The notes under the pieces are model-generated. The model was given only the letters and a program-made list of their open reading frames with translations. It was not told the DNA's origin and ran no database searches. From JACCTU01 sp963769665 (GTDB taxonomy: Bacteria > Actinomycetota > Thermoleophilia > Gaiellales > Gaiellaceae), in assembly GCA_963769665.1 (NCBI GenBank), contig CAVYMQ010000003.1:1240001-1304000 (forward strand): a DNA stretch of 64,000 nt, in the 5' to 3' direction. The stretch's first letter is position 1, and every line of letters begins with the position of its first letter. Below, piece by piece: positions 43,292-52,283 of this stretch. The translations under genes were made by a program, and so were the position numbers.

Positions 43292-46200
43292 ACGCGAACG
43301 GCGCGGCTCGCGCGAGCCTCACGGCCCGCCGCGTCGCGCGCGACGACCGTGAGCGTGTGCCGGCCGCGCTTGGCGCCCCTGGTCGTCCAGTTCGACTCGT
43401 ACAGCGGTGACGCGGTACCGGCGACCCTGGCGATCCGCTTGTTGCCGTCGAAGAACGTGAGCGTGCGCAGCCGCTTGTCCGAATCGGCTGCCACGAGCAG
43501 TCGCTGGCGCCGGTTGTTGACGCACTGCATGCGCTCGGGGTCGAGCCACGTGACCGTCGGCCCGGCGACCCCGGTCAGCCTGACGTTCGCCACCGTCGTG
43601 TTCGGGAGGATGCTCCCGCCCGGGGTCGAGACGTTCTTCGCCTCCTGGAAGTCGGCGGCGAGGATCATCGCGTTCGTTCGACCGACGGGGATGCGAGGCG
43701 CGTTCGTCGGCAGTCCGAAGATCGCGTACCCCGTCAACGGGTCGTACGCAGAAGCGCCGACCAGTGCGCGGCGGTACGAGATCACGAGCGACGTCGGGTC
43801 GATCCCGGAGTCGCGTCCGCTCGCGGGGTAGTCGAGGATGCGCGCGATCACGAGGGGATGCCCCGCGGTTACCCGAGCCGAGACGATCGCGATCAGTGGC
43901 GGGTAGACGTCGTTCTGCCACGCCTTGAGCACGTACGGCCCGTGCTGCGGCACGCCGGTGAAGGTGTCCCGTCCGGAGTCGACCGAGATCCAGTAGCGCT
44001 TCGGGCGCGGGAAGGTGAGTCCGGCCGCGCCGACGTCGATCCGGTAGCCGAAGGTGAAGTTGTTCACGTTGACCGGCGTCGCGCCCTGCCCCTGGACGTC
44101 GTTCTCGTCCGGCGAGCCGAGGATCCACGGGTCGATCAACGCGCCGCCGCCCGAGAGCCACACGGCGGCTCCGAAGTTGACGACAGGCTCGTCGATGAGC
44201 GCGGTGTAGAGGTCCTCGGCGCCGTCCTGAGTCATCGGCGCACCGGACGGATAGTCGGCCGGCGGGCCAAACGGCCACGAGGGGAAGCGGTACGTGCTCG
44301 CGTGCGAGACGCCGTCGCGCGTGTCGCCCGTGTTGAACTCCCGAAGCGGCGTGGCGGGTCGAAGTTCCAGCCCGGGGCGCGTGACCGCGAAGTAGTAGGG
44401 GATGCGGCGGGTGATGTCCCCGCGGCGTAGCACGACGAAGCCGAAGTTGTCGCCCGCTGCCGCATCGGCACGTGCGCGGACCGTCACGCCGAGCCGGTCA
44501 CTTCCTCCCGGTGGGATGGTGACCTGCGGATCGGGCTCGACCGTGGCGCCCGCCGAGGCCGCCTGCGGTAGCAACTCCACCGACCATGTGCCTGCTCCGC
44601 CGCCTGCATCGTCGAGCTGCGTCGCGAGCGCGCGCGTCTGCGGGCCGCGGTTGACGTCGATGTCGCCGAACGACAACGACACGGGCGAGGTGAAGAGGTA
44701 CGGCTGGTCGGCGCGAACGACGTCGATGAGACCACCGCCCTGGAGCACGACCGGCGCCTCCTGCGTCCGGGCGGTGTTGCCCCAGGCAGGCCCGGCCGTC
44801 GAGACGAACGCCGAGCGCGTCTGCCGCGGCGTCCACGTCGGGTGCGCCTGGAGCAGGAGCGCGGCCGCGCCGGCGACGTGCGGCGCCGACATGCTGGTCC
44901 CGTCGAAGACCGCGAACGGGGAGCCGCCCCCGGCCGACTCCGGCGACGTCGACGAGAGGATCTGACCGCCGGGCGCCGCGACGTCCGGCTTCAGCGAATG
45001 GCCGAAGTTCGTCGGTGCAGCCGACGAGAAGCTCGTGACGATGCCGCTCCGCCCGGTGACGATCTCGGCCGGCCCACGGCCCGCCGAGATGATCGTCCTG
45101 CCGCCCTTCTGCGCGAGGTAGGCGCGGAGCTGTTGCCCGTCGAGGTCGGCGATCATCGCGGCCGGGATCGGCAGCTGGAGCGGGATCGCGTTGGCCTCGC
45201 CGAAGCGGTTGTCGGCCAGGATCAGCCCGACGGCGCCGGCGGCCTGCGCGCGCTGGGCCTTCGACAGGAACGTGCACAAGCCGCGCGACGCGAGCGCGAC
45301 CATCCCGGTGAGCGACCCCGCCGGAAGCGGGTTCGAGGTCGGGTCGTTCGGATCGAGGCCGAGACCACAGAGGCGCCCGTCCACCGGTCGTCCGTTACGG
45401 CCCATGATCGTCGTGACGTCGATCAGCGTCCGCTGCTGGTCGGTCGCAGGAGCGTCGAAGGCGGCCGCCATCGGCATCGTCTGGAGCGACACCGGCGCGT
45501 CGGCAGCGACGACATGGAGCGGCGGCGCATAGACGTGCGTGTTCGAGACCGCGGCCACGGAGATTGCGTCGTCCGCGACGCCGGGCGAGCCGACCGTGCC
45601 GAAGCCGAACTCGTCGCGGTCGTTCCCGGCCGAGATGACGGGGACGACGCCTGCCCGCGCGACGTTCCCGACCGCCTCGAGGATCGGATCGGCGGCGGGC
45701 TCGGTCATCGCCCCGCCGCCCGAGAAGTTGATCACGTCCATCCCGTCCTGCACGGCGGCCTCGAAGGCTTCGATGATCTCGGCGGCGTTCGCGACGTAGC
45801 CGATCGGCGTCGGTGCGTTGAAGACGCGGTAGTTGCCGATCCACGCGCGCGGCGCGACGCCGGAGAGCCCGGGCGTGCTCGGGTGATCCGGGCCGGACTG
45901 CGCGATCGTGCCCGCGTTGCCTGCGGCGATCCCCGCGACGTGCGTCCCGTGGAACGAGATGTTCGGGACGAACGCCTCTCGTCCCTGGCGACCGGAGTTC
46001 GGGCCGGGGAACGCGCGCGCGACGATGATCTTGCCGTTCACCCACGTTCGACCCCCGCGCGGGAAGCCCGCCGGGTACGAGTAGCCGGTCCCTTGCAAGA
46101 ACGGGTTGCGGTTGTCGACGCCGTCGTCGACGATCCCGATCTTCATCCCCTCGCCGTGCAGGCCGCGCAGCGAGGAGAACGCCGCGGCGCGGATCACGTC

Positions 46201-46698
46201 GGGGCTGCGGTTCGTGGCGAGCGTGTAGCGGACGTTCGGGTAGACCTGCGCGATGAAGCCGAGCTTCAGCAAGCGCGGGAGCTGGCGCGTCGGCAGCTCG
46301 ACCGTGAAGCCGTTCAGCACGACTCGGTAGCGCTGCTCCACCCTCGCCTCGGGAATCGCGTGCTCGATCCGTGCCACGGCGGTCCGCTGCGCCGCGGCGA
46401 GCCGCGCGAGATAGGCCTGCGACGACGCGGAGCGCGTGTTCAGCTTCGAGCGGGTCGCGCTCTGCAGCGAGCGCCCGCCCCAGGCAGCGAGGGGCTCGCC
46501 GTCCAGCCGGACGACGACGCGCGTGAGCCCGCGGCCGTGCCCGGCAGGGATGTAGAGCGACCCGGCGCGAACCGTCGGCGTGGGGCCGGCCTCGGTGACC
46601 GCCCGCCGCACCGGCTGGAGCGCCCCTGCCGCAGGCAGCGCGAAGAGAAGCGCCGCGAGCGGGGCGAGAAGAACGATCGGGCGGCGCAAGGGCAACAA
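43282..46698 (-). CDS. Secreted subtilisin-family (S8) serine peptidase with PA domain
   Basis: 1138 residues with signal peptide (PIVLLAPLAALLFALPAAGA). Prodomain-like region about 50-165; catalytic Asp in IGIVDDGVDNRNP near residue 190, His in FHGTHVAGIAAGN near 251, Ser in DGTSMSAPHVAGAAALL near 601. A protease-associated insert (GLCTFLSKAQRAQAAGAVG, about 470-545) lies between His and Ser. The C-terminal 400 residues are beta-rich (fibronectin-like), for substrate or wall binding. Start may be TTG 46698 or TTG 46695; a TAGGCT box lies 3 or 6 nt upstream. Confidence 0.93.
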   Translation of the reverse strand: MLPLRRPIVLLAPLAALLFALPAAGALQPVRRAVTEAGPTPTVRAGSLYIPAGHGRGLTRVVVRLDGEPLAAWGGRSLQSATRSKLNTRSASSQAYLARLAAAQRTAVARIEHAIPEARVEQRYRVVLNGFTVELPTRQLPRLLKLGFIAQVYPNVRYTLATNRSPDVIRAAAFSSLRGLHGEGMKIGIVDDGVDNRNPFLQGTGYSYPAGFPRGGRTWVNGKIIVARAFPGPNSGRQGREAFVPNISFHGTHVAGIAAGNAGTIAQSGPDHPSTPGLSGVAPRAWIGNYRVFNAPTPIGYVANAAEIIEAFEAAVQDGMDVINFSGGGAMTEPAADPILEAVGNVARAGVVPVISAGNDRDEFGFGTVGSPGVADDAISVAAVSNTHVYAPPLHVVAADAPVSLQTMPMAAAFDAPATDQQRTLIDVTTIMGRNGRPVDGRLCGLGLDPNDPTSNPLPAGSLTGMVALASRGLCTFLSKAQRAQAAGAVGLILADNRFGEANAIPLQLPIPAAMIADLDGQQLRAYLAQKGGRTIISAGRGPAEIVTGRSGIVTSFSSAAPTNFGHSLKPDVAAPGGQILSSTSPESAGGGSPFAVFDGTSMSAPHVAGAAALLLQAHPTWTPRQTRSAFVSTAGPAWGNTARTQEAPVVLQGGGLIDVVRADQPYLFTSPVSLSFGDIDVNRGPQTRALATQLDDAGGGAGTWSVELLPQAASAGATVEPDPQVTIPPGGSDRLGVTVRARADAAAGDNFGFVVLRRGDITRRIPYYFAVTRPGLELRPATPLREFNTGDTRDGVSHASTYRFPSWPFGPPADYPSGAPMTQDGAEDLYTALIDEPVVNFGAAVWLSGGGALIDPWILGSPDENDVQGQGATPVNVNNFTFGYRIDVGAAGLTFPRPKRYWISVDSGRDTFTGVPQHGPYVLKAWQNDVYPPLIAIVSARVTAGHPLVIARILDYPASGRDSGIDPTSLVISYRRALVGASAYDPLTGYAIFGLPTNAPRIPVGRTNAMILAADFQEAKNVSTPGGSILPNTTVANVRLTGVAGPTVTWLDPERMQCVNNRRQRLLVAADSDKRLRTLTFFDGNKRIARVAGTASPLYESNWTTRGAKRGRHTLTVVARDAAGREARASRAVRVCR

Positions 46699-46701
46699 AC
46701 T

Positions 46702-46711
46702 AGCCTAGAGT
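46702..46711. promoter_or_regulatory. Overlapping divergent -10 boxes, subtilase and fabI
   Basis: AGCCTAGAGT carries plus TAGAGT (46706-46711, 8 nt before GTG 46720) and minus TAGGCT (46707-46702). They share two base pairs in a gap of about 21 bp. Confidence 0.55.
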
Positions 46712-46719
46712 CTCCCGCC

Positions 46720-47505
46720 GTGGCGTCCCCCGGACGGTTCGACGGCAAGACCGCCCTCGTCATGGGGGTTGCCAACAAGCGCTCGATCGCCTGGGCGATC
46801 GCCAAGCGCCTTGCAGACGAGGGCGCCCGCCTCGCATTCACCTACCAGGGAGAGCGGATCGAGAAGAGCGTGCGCGACCTCGCCGAGACCGTCGCGAGCC
46901 CGCTCGTCACCGAGTGCGACGTGCGCTCCGACGCCGACCTCGAGCGCGTCTTCTCGCAGGTGGGAGAGACGTTCGACGGTGGGCTCGATCTGCTGGTGCA
47001 CTCGGTGGCGTATGCGGCAGCGGAGGATCTCGAGGGCCGCTTCACGGATACGCCGCGCGACCGCTTCTGGATGGCGCTCGACATCAGCGCATACTCGCTC
47101 GTCGCGTGCAGCAAGCTCGCGGAACCGCTGATGGAAGCGCGAGGCAGCGGCTCGATCGTGACGATGACGTACCTCGGCGGTGAGCGCGCCGTGCCGCACT
47201 ACAACGTCATGGGTGTCGCGAAGGCGACGCTCGACGCGTCGATGCGCTACCTCGCTTGGGATCTCGGCCAGAAGAACGTGCGCGTGAACGCGATCTCAGC
47301 GGGTCCGGTGCGCACGCTCGCCGCGCGCTCGATCGCGGGGTTCCCGACGATGGAGGCGATCGTCGAGGAACGCTCGCCGCTCCACCGGCACGTCGGAGCC
47401 GACGACGTCGGCGCGGCGGCTGCGTTTCTCCTGTCCGACGACGCGCGGAACGTCACCGGGACGATTCTCTACGTGGACTCCGGTTACCACGCGATGGGGA
47501 TGTAG
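46720..47505 (+). CDS. fabI: Enoyl-[acyl-carrier-protein] reductase (NADH)
   Basis: 261 residues from GTG 46720. FDGKTALVMGVANKRSIAWA is the FabI-specific cofactor loop; FTYQGERIEKSV, and the active site Tyr/Lys in PHYNVMGVAKATL near residues 161-168; VRVNAISAGPVRTLAARSI is the substrate loop. It catalyses the last reduction in each fatty-acid elongation cycle. The promoter is shared with the divergent subtilase. Confidence 0.95.
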   Translation: MASPGRFDGKTALVMGVANKRSIAWAIAKRLADEGARLAFTYQGERIEKSVRDLAETVASPLVTECDVRSDADLERVFSQVGETFDGGLDLLVHSVAYAAAEDLEGRFTDTPRDRFWMALDISAYSLVACSKLAEPLMEARGSGSIVTMTYLGGERAVPHYNVMGVAKATLDASMRYLAWDLGQKNVRVNAISAGPVRTLAARSIAGFPTMEAIVEERSPLHRHVGADDVGAAAAFLLSDDARNVTGTILYVDSGYHAMGM

Positions 47506-47513
47506 CCCTTCGG

Positions 47514-47519
47514 TAGCTT
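47514..47519 (+). promoter_or_regulatory. Leaderless -10 box for the exporter ATPase gene
   Basis: TAGCTT, 7 nt before GTG 47527. Confidence 0.5.
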
Positions 47520-47526
47520 CAGGCGG

Positions 47527-48492
47527 GTGTCGGATCAACCTGCCGTCGAGACGCACGAACTGAGCAAGCGCTACGGCGACGTCCACGCGCTGCGCGGCGT
47601 CGACCTCCGCGTGGAGACGAGCAGCGTGTTCGGGCTGCTGGGGCCGAACGGAGCGGGGAAGACGACCGCCGTCCGCATCCTCACGACGCTGATCCAGCCG
47701 GACGGCGGCTCTGCACGCGTTGCCGGCTTCGACGTCGTCACGCAGGCGAAGCTCGTCCGCGAGCGGATCGGGCTGGCCGGCCAGTACGCCGCCGTGGACG
47801 AGAACCTCAGCGGCTTCGAGAACCTCGAGATGGTCGGGCGCCTGTACCACCTCGGCCGACGTCCTTCGAAGGAGCGGGCGCGCGAACTGCTCGCCGACTT
47901 CGCGCTCGCGGACGACGGCGACCGGCTCGTCAGCACGTACTCGGGCGGGATGCGCCGCCGGCTCGACCTCGCGGCCGCGCTCGTCGCGCGGCCGCCGCTG
48001 GTCTTCCTCGACGAGCCGACGACCGGGCTCGACCTGCGCAGCCGGCTCAGCCTCTGGGAGGCGATCGAGACGCTCGTCTCCGAGGGGACGACCGTCGTGC
48101 TGACCACGCAGTACCTCGACGAGGCCGACCGGCTCGCGCACCGGATCGCGGTGATCGATCAGGGTGTCGTGATCGCCGAGGGCACGCCACGCGAGTTGAA
48201 GGCGCAGGTCGGCGGCGACCGCCTCGAGGTCTCACTCGGCGGCACCGACGGCGGTGAAGCCGCCATCCGCGCGCTCGCGGAGGTCGCCGACGGCCGGCCC
48301 GAGCTCGAGGACCGGCTGCTCCGCGTCCCGCTCCGTGAGCGCCGCGGTGCGATCGCCGACGCGGTTCGACGCCTCGACGCCGCCGGGGTCGAGATCGAGG
48401 ACATCGTCCTGAGGGGGCCGACGCTGGACGACGTCTTTCTGCAGCTGACCGGGCGTCACGTCGAGCAGGACGAAGGGCCGGCGGAGCGGTGA
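47527..48492 (+). CDS. ABC exporter ATP-binding protein, DrrA type
   Basis: 321 residues. Walker A GPNGAGKTTAVRILTTL, signature YSGGMRRRLDLAAALV, Walker B LVFLDEPTTGLD, and DrrA-family features RERIGLAGQYAAVDENLSG and LRGPTLDDVFLQLTGRH in the C-terminal region. DrrA homologues power export of daunorubicin-like drugs or lipids. The permease gene overlaps by 4 bp. Confidence 0.93.
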   Translation: MSDQPAVETHELSKRYGDVHALRGVDLRVETSSVFGLLGPNGAGKTTAVRILTTLIQPDGGSARVAGFDVVTQAKLVRERIGLAGQYAAVDENLSGFENLEMVGRLYHLGRRPSKERARELLADFALADDGDRLVSTYSGGMRRRLDLAAALVARPPLVFLDEPTTGLDLRSRLSLWEAIETLVSEGTTVVLTTQYLDEADRLAHRIAVIDQGVVIAEGTPRELKAQVGGDRLEVSLGGTDGGEAAIRALAEVADGRPELEDRLLRVPLRERRGAIADAVRRLDAAGVEIEDIVLRGPTLDDVFLQLTGRHVEQDEGPAER

Positions 48493-49250
48493 ACGCGGTC
48501 AACGACACGCTCGTCCTCGCGAAGCGGAGCCTGCTTCGGATCCGTCGGCAACCGGACCTGCTCGTCGGCTTCACGGTTCAGCCGGTGATGTTCGTGCTGC
48601 TGTTCGTCTACGTCTTCGGCGGCGCGATCGCGACTCCAGGTCTCGACTACGTCGACTTCCTGATCCCGGGAATCATCGTCCAGTCGATGGTGTTCGGCGG
48701 CTTCGTGACCGCATTGGGTCTCGCCGACGACCTGAAGAAGGGCCTGATGGACCGCTTCCGCTCACTGCCGATGTCGCGTTCCGCCGTGCTGACGGGCCGG
48801 ACGCTCGCGGACGTCTTCTCGAACGTCGTGCAGCTCGTCGTGATGATCGGCGTCGGTCTGCTCGTCGGCTTCTCGTTCAAGACCGGCGCGCCGGAGATCG
48901 CCGCCGGGATCGCTCTGTGCCTGCTGATCGGCTACGCGTTCTCGTGGGTCTTCGCGTTCATCGGGCTGACCGCGTCTTCGGCTGAGGCGGCGAACGCATT
49001 CGGGTTCACGATCCTCTTCCCGGTCACCTTCGTGTCGTCTGCGTTCGTGCCGGTCGAGTCGATGCCTTCGTGGCTCCAGGTCGTTGCCGAGAACAACCCT
49101 TTCACGAAGATGGTCAACGCCATACGCGCGCTCTTCGTCGACACGCCGGCCGGGAACGACATCTGGCTTGCGGTGCTCTGGTCGCTCGCGATCGTCGCGG
49201 TGTTCGCGCCGCTCGCAGCGTGGCGTTACCGCAGCGCGATCAGGCGCTGA
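48489..49250 (+). CDS. ABC-2 type exporter permease, DrrB type
   Basis: 253 residues, six predicted membrane helices. LLRIRRQPDLLVGFTVQPVM at the N-terminus and FRSLPMSRSAVLTGRTLADV in the cytoplasmic loop are typical. It pairs with the upstream ATPase; substrate unknown. Its 3' end overlaps the convergent membrane-protein gene by 25 bp. Confidence 0.92.
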   Translation: MNAVNDTLVLAKRSLLRIRRQPDLLVGFTVQPVMFVLLFVYVFGGAIATPGLDYVDFLIPGIIVQSMVFGGFVTALGLADDLKKGLMDRFRSLPMSRSAVLTGRTLADVFSNVVQLVVMIGVGLLVGFSFKTGAPEIAAGIALCLLIGYAFSWVFAFIGLTASSAEAANAFGFTILFPVTFVSSAFVPVESMPSWLQVVAENNPFTKMVNAIRALFVDTPAGNDIWLAVLWSLAIVAVFAPLAAWRYRSAIRR

Positions 49251-50704
49251 GGCACTCCGCGTTCGAACTCGACGATCCAGCGCACGCCGAGCTGGGACGG
49301 GTCGAGCCTGCCGCTCCGGAGCTCGCGCGCCGCGCGTTCGGCCTCCGGCGGCGCCGTCGTCGAGTACGACATGGGCCGTTCGCGAGGCGCCTGGATCGCG
49401 TAGTAGAGGTAGACGCTTCCCTCCAGCAACTCCGGGAGGTACACCGGCTGCTCGAGCAGCGGGCCAGGCCCGACCTCCGCGTAGACGGGGTTCCCCTCGT
49501 CGGCGCCCATCGGCCGGTACACATCGACGCGCAGGTCGAGCGCGACGAGCGGGATCGCGACGAGCGCCGCATAGCGCCACGGGACGCGTTGAACGGCGAA
49601 CGCAACGAGCGCGGCGAGGCAGAGACAGGCGATGGGCAGGAACCGCGACGGCACGCGCGTGTCGCCGAGCCCGGGCACGACGTTCCAGAGCGGCTCGTAC
49701 ACCGGCGTGTTCGCGCCGAGCGCGAGCACGAACGGCACGAGCACGCCGAGCCCGAGCACGACGGCGAGCCCGCGTTCGCGCCGCGACAGGAGCACGAGCC
49801 CCGCAATCGCGGCGAGCGGCACGAGCCAGCCGAGGAAGACGAACGTCTCGAAGCCGTGCCTCGGGTGCCGCGTGACGAAGTCGAGCAGCTCGGCCGAGTA
49901 GAGCTCGACCTGCGCGAACGGGCGGCCGGACGCGCCCGTGGTGCCGCGGATCTCCGTGAGCCAGACCACGACTCCGGCGACGGCGCTTGCCGCCGCACCA
50001 GCGGCGCCGACGACCGTCTGCCTGCGCACGATGGCGTAGACGAGGAAGAAGACGATCGCCCCGAGCGCGAGGTGCACCTGCCCGGACAGCGGCACGGAGG
50101 CGATCGCGGCGACCGCGAGCCAGCGCCGCCGGGTCTCGAGTGCCCACAGCGAGAGCGGGAGCAGCATCGCGACCGGCCCGAGCAGATGTCCGCCCGAGGT
50201 TTGGATCGAACGGTACGGAGCAAGCGCGAACGCGAGCCCGCCGACGAGCGCCGCGCCGAGCGGCAGCCGCAGCGAACGCAGCCAAGCGGCGGCCGCTGCA
50301 CCGGCCCCGAGGTAGGACAGGAGCGCGAACGCGTTCCACGCGCCGACGGTCCCAAGGAGCGCGTGCAGCGGCCAGAAGACGATCGAGAACGGCCAGCCGG
50401 CGTAGTTCGTCCGCTTCGGCGCCTCGGGCTGGAAGCTGTACGGGTCGAGCCACGGCGCGTGTCCGTTCGCGAGTTGGTGGCCGGGCAGCCAGAGGTTGTA
50501 CGTCGTCTGCAGGTGGTCGCCGGGCGTCACGACGTCCGGGCGCGGCTTCCCGTACGCGAGCAGCTCGTCCGGCGCGTCCCACAGGGCCGGTGAGAGCGCG
50601 AGCGCCCCGGCCGCGAGGTACAGCGCGCAGGCGAGGCCTAGAGCGCCCGAGCGGCTGCGAGCGGCACGTCGAAGTCGGGCACCTCTCCAGTCTCGTAGCG
50701 CCAT
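49226..50704 (-). CDS. Polytopic membrane protein, glycosyltransferase C-like
   Basis: 492 residues, about 11 membrane helices and a C-terminal soluble part (about 400-492). A long loop after helix 1 (GDHLQTTYNLWLPGHQLANG with PYSFQP) resembles lumenal loops of GT-C or YfhO-like membrane proteins, but the catalytic acidic residue pattern is not convincing. ATG 50704 lies 67 bp inside the preceding peroxiredoxin gene, so it is the last gene of that operon. Confidence 0.75.
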   Translation of the reverse strand: MALRDWRGARLRRAARSRSGALGLACALYLAAGALALSPALWDAPDELLAYGKPRPDVVTPGDHLQTTYNLWLPGHQLANGHAPWLDPYSFQPEAPKRTNYAGWPFSIVFWPLHALLGTVGAWNAFALLSYLGAGAAAAAWLRSLRLPLGAALVGGLAFALAPYRSIQTSGGHLLGPVAMLLPLSLWALETRRRWLAVAAIASVPLSGQVHLALGAIVFFLVYAIVRRQTVVGAAGAAASAVAGVVVWLTEIRGTTGASGRPFAQVELYSAELLDFVTRHPRHGFETFVFLGWLVPLAAIAGLVLLSRRERGLAVVLGLGVLVPFVLALGANTPVYEPLWNVVPGLGDTRVPSRFLPIACLCLAALVAFAVQRVPWRYAALVAIPLVALDLRVDVYRPMGADEGNPVYAEVGPGPLLEQPVYLPELLEGSVYLYYAIQAPRERPMSYSTTAPPEAERAARELRSGRLDPSQLGVRWIVEFERGVPQRLIALR

Positions 50705-51096
50705 GCGCCGCGGACCGTACCGCCCTCGTCGACGAGGAACGCCGATCGGCCGGCGACGTCCTTCAGCCCGCGGTGCTCGAACGCGATCCCGAGCGCGTGC
50801 ACCGCGTCGGCGTTCCAGTCCGAGAGCAGCGGGAAGTTCAGGTCGAGGACTTGCGACCAGGCGATGTGCGTCCAGGGCGAGTCGCGCGAGACGCCGAAGA
50901 GCCGAACCCCTGCTTCGTCGAACTCCCCGCTCCTGTCACGCAGGAGCTCCAGTTCGCTCGTTCAGGTGGAGGAAAAGTCGAAGAGGTAGAAGACGAAGAG
51001 CGCCTTCGAGCCCTCGGGCGCGTCGCGGAGCGTGACCGGCTTGCCCGGAGCGGCGAAGACGGTCGCGTCCGGCCACGAGTCGCCGACGTCGATCAC
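50638..51096 (-). CDS. Selenocysteine-containing peroxiredoxin (AhpC/TSA, AhpE-like)
   Basis: 152 residues if TGA 50964-50962 is read as selenocysteine (residue 45). The upstream part, IDVGDSWPDATVFAAPG to FVFYLFDFSST, and the downstream part, TSELELLRDRSGEFDEAG, RLFGVSRDSPWTHIAW and LNFPLLSDWN, are one continuous AhpC/TSA fold in the same frame. The TGA falls exactly on the peroxidatic Cys (family pattern FT..C[TS].EL). No other stop occurs for 108 codons, and TAG at 50638 ends the gene. GTG 51096 overlaps the upstream ligase stop by 4 bp. A SECIS-like hairpin follows the UGA. A nonsense mutation or sequencing error is the alternative, but it would not explain position and hairpin together. 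Confidence 0.9.
50929..50947 (-). promoter_or_regulatory. Bacterial SECIS-like hairpin
   Basis: In the mRNA, GCUCCUG-CGUGA-CAGGAGC: a perfect 7-bp stem with a 5-nt loop whose second base is G, starting 14 nt after the UGA; 21 nt separate the UGA from the loop. These values fall within published bacterial SECIS criteria (UGA-to-loop 16-37 nt, upper stem 4-16 bp, G in the first two loop bases). Confidence 0.75.
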
Positions 51097-52283
51097 GCGG
51101 ACGCGACCTCGGTCGCGTCCGCGATCTCGCGCACGACCTCGACGATGTCGCGGTTCGCGTTGAAGACGCGCAGCTGGCGGTCCGACCCGTTGCCGCGGCC
51201 GAGGATCGAGCGGATCCCTTCCAGCTCGCGCTCGGCGCCGAGCTCGCGCGCGTGCGGCTCGAGGTCGCGGAGCCGGCGGCGGATCAGCTGCGCGACCGGA
51301 ACGCGGTTGCGGCGGCCGGTCGCGAGGTCCATGACCGGCGCCTCGAGCCCGTAGCGCGCCGCGAGCCACTTGTTCTCGGTCGTCAGGATCCGGTGGAACG
51401 AGGGGATCAGCTCACCGCGCTCATGCAGCTCGGAGTAGTACTTGACGAGCGCCTGGCAGTACGCGGTGATCGCGACCGCGTCCTCGACGCGCGTGACCGC
51501 GTCGCAGATCCGGATCTCGACGGTGCCCCACTTCGGGTGGAGTCGGATGTCCCACCAGATATGTGTGTAGTCGGCGATGCAGCCGGTCTTCTCGAGCTGG
51601 CCGACGACCTCGGCGTAGTCGGCGTAGTCCTTGAAGCGCGGCGGCGGCCCCGAGCGCGGAAACGCGGCGAAGACCATCTGCCTCGACGAGGAGAGCCCGG
51701 TCGGCTCGCCCCGCCAGAACGGCGAGCTCGCAGAGAGCGCGAGCAGCGTCGGCAGCTCGACGAGCATCCCGTTCACGATCTGGATCGCCTTCTCGGCGTC
51801 GTCGACCGCGACGTGCACGTGCATGCCGAAGATCAGCTCGCGCCGCGCGACGTACTGCAGTTGGTCGACGAGGTTGCGGTACCGGTCGCGCGCCGTGATC
51901 CGCTGGCGCTCGAAGAGCGAGAACGGGTGCGTCCCGGCCGAGCCCACGCGCAGGCCCTTCTTGTTCGCGACCTCGCCGACGTAGCCGCGGAGCTTCAGCA
52001 GCTCGGCCATCACGTCGGCCGCTGTCTTGCAGACGGGCGTTGCGATCTCGAGCACCGACTGCATCAGCTCGGGGTTGATCCGATCCTCGAGCTCGTGGCC
52101 GGACACCGCGGCGAGCACGGTGTCGATGTGCTGCACGAGGTCGAACGTCTCGCCGTCGAGCAGCATGTACTCCTCCTCGACGCCGAGCGTGTACGGGTCG
52201 CTCTGCCCGAACTTGTGGTCGAGGACGCTCCCGCCCGAGGCGAAGCTCTTGCCGGTGATCGTCGCCGGGTAGATCTGCTTCAC
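51093..52283 (-). CDS. Carboxylate-amine ligase, GCS2/YbdK family
   Basis: 396 residues. PYTLGVEEEYMLLDGETFDL opens the glutamate-cysteine ligase type 2 fold; FGMHVHVAV and THIWWDIRLHPKWGTVEIRI follow. Members have weak or dedicated gamma-glutamylcysteine synthetase activity. GTG 52283 overlaps the RidA gene stop, and its own stop overlaps the selenoperoxiredoxin start. A gamma-glutamyl thiol made here could reduce that peroxidase; this link is inferred from operon structure. Confidence 0.9.
   Translation of the reverse strand: MKQIYPATITGKSFASGGSVLDHKFGQSDPYTLGVEEEYMLLDGETFDLVQHIDTVLAAVSGHELEDRINPELMQSVLEIATPVCKTAADVMAELLKLRGYVGEVANKKGLRVGSAGTHPFSLFERQRITARDRYRNLVDQLQYVARRELIFGMHVHVAVDDAEKAIQIVNGMLVELPTLLALSASSPFWRGEPTGLSSSRQMVFAAFPRSGPPPRFKDYADYAEVVGQLEKTGCIADYTHIWWDIRLHPKWGTVEIRICDAVTRVEDAVAITAYCQALVKYYSELHERGELIPSFHRILTTENKWLAARYGLEAPVMDLATGRRNRVPVAQLIRRRLRDLEPHARELGAERELEGIRSILGRGNGSDRQLRVFNANRDIVEVVREIADATEVASA

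Noticed and set aside
50962..50964. TGA as a nonsense mutation making the peroxiredoxin a pseudogene
   Set aside because: The remaining 108 codons are free of stops and family-like, the TGA replaces precisely the catalytic Cys, and a SECIS-like hairpin follows. Random decay would not combine these. It remains to be confirmed by finding selA/B/C/D.
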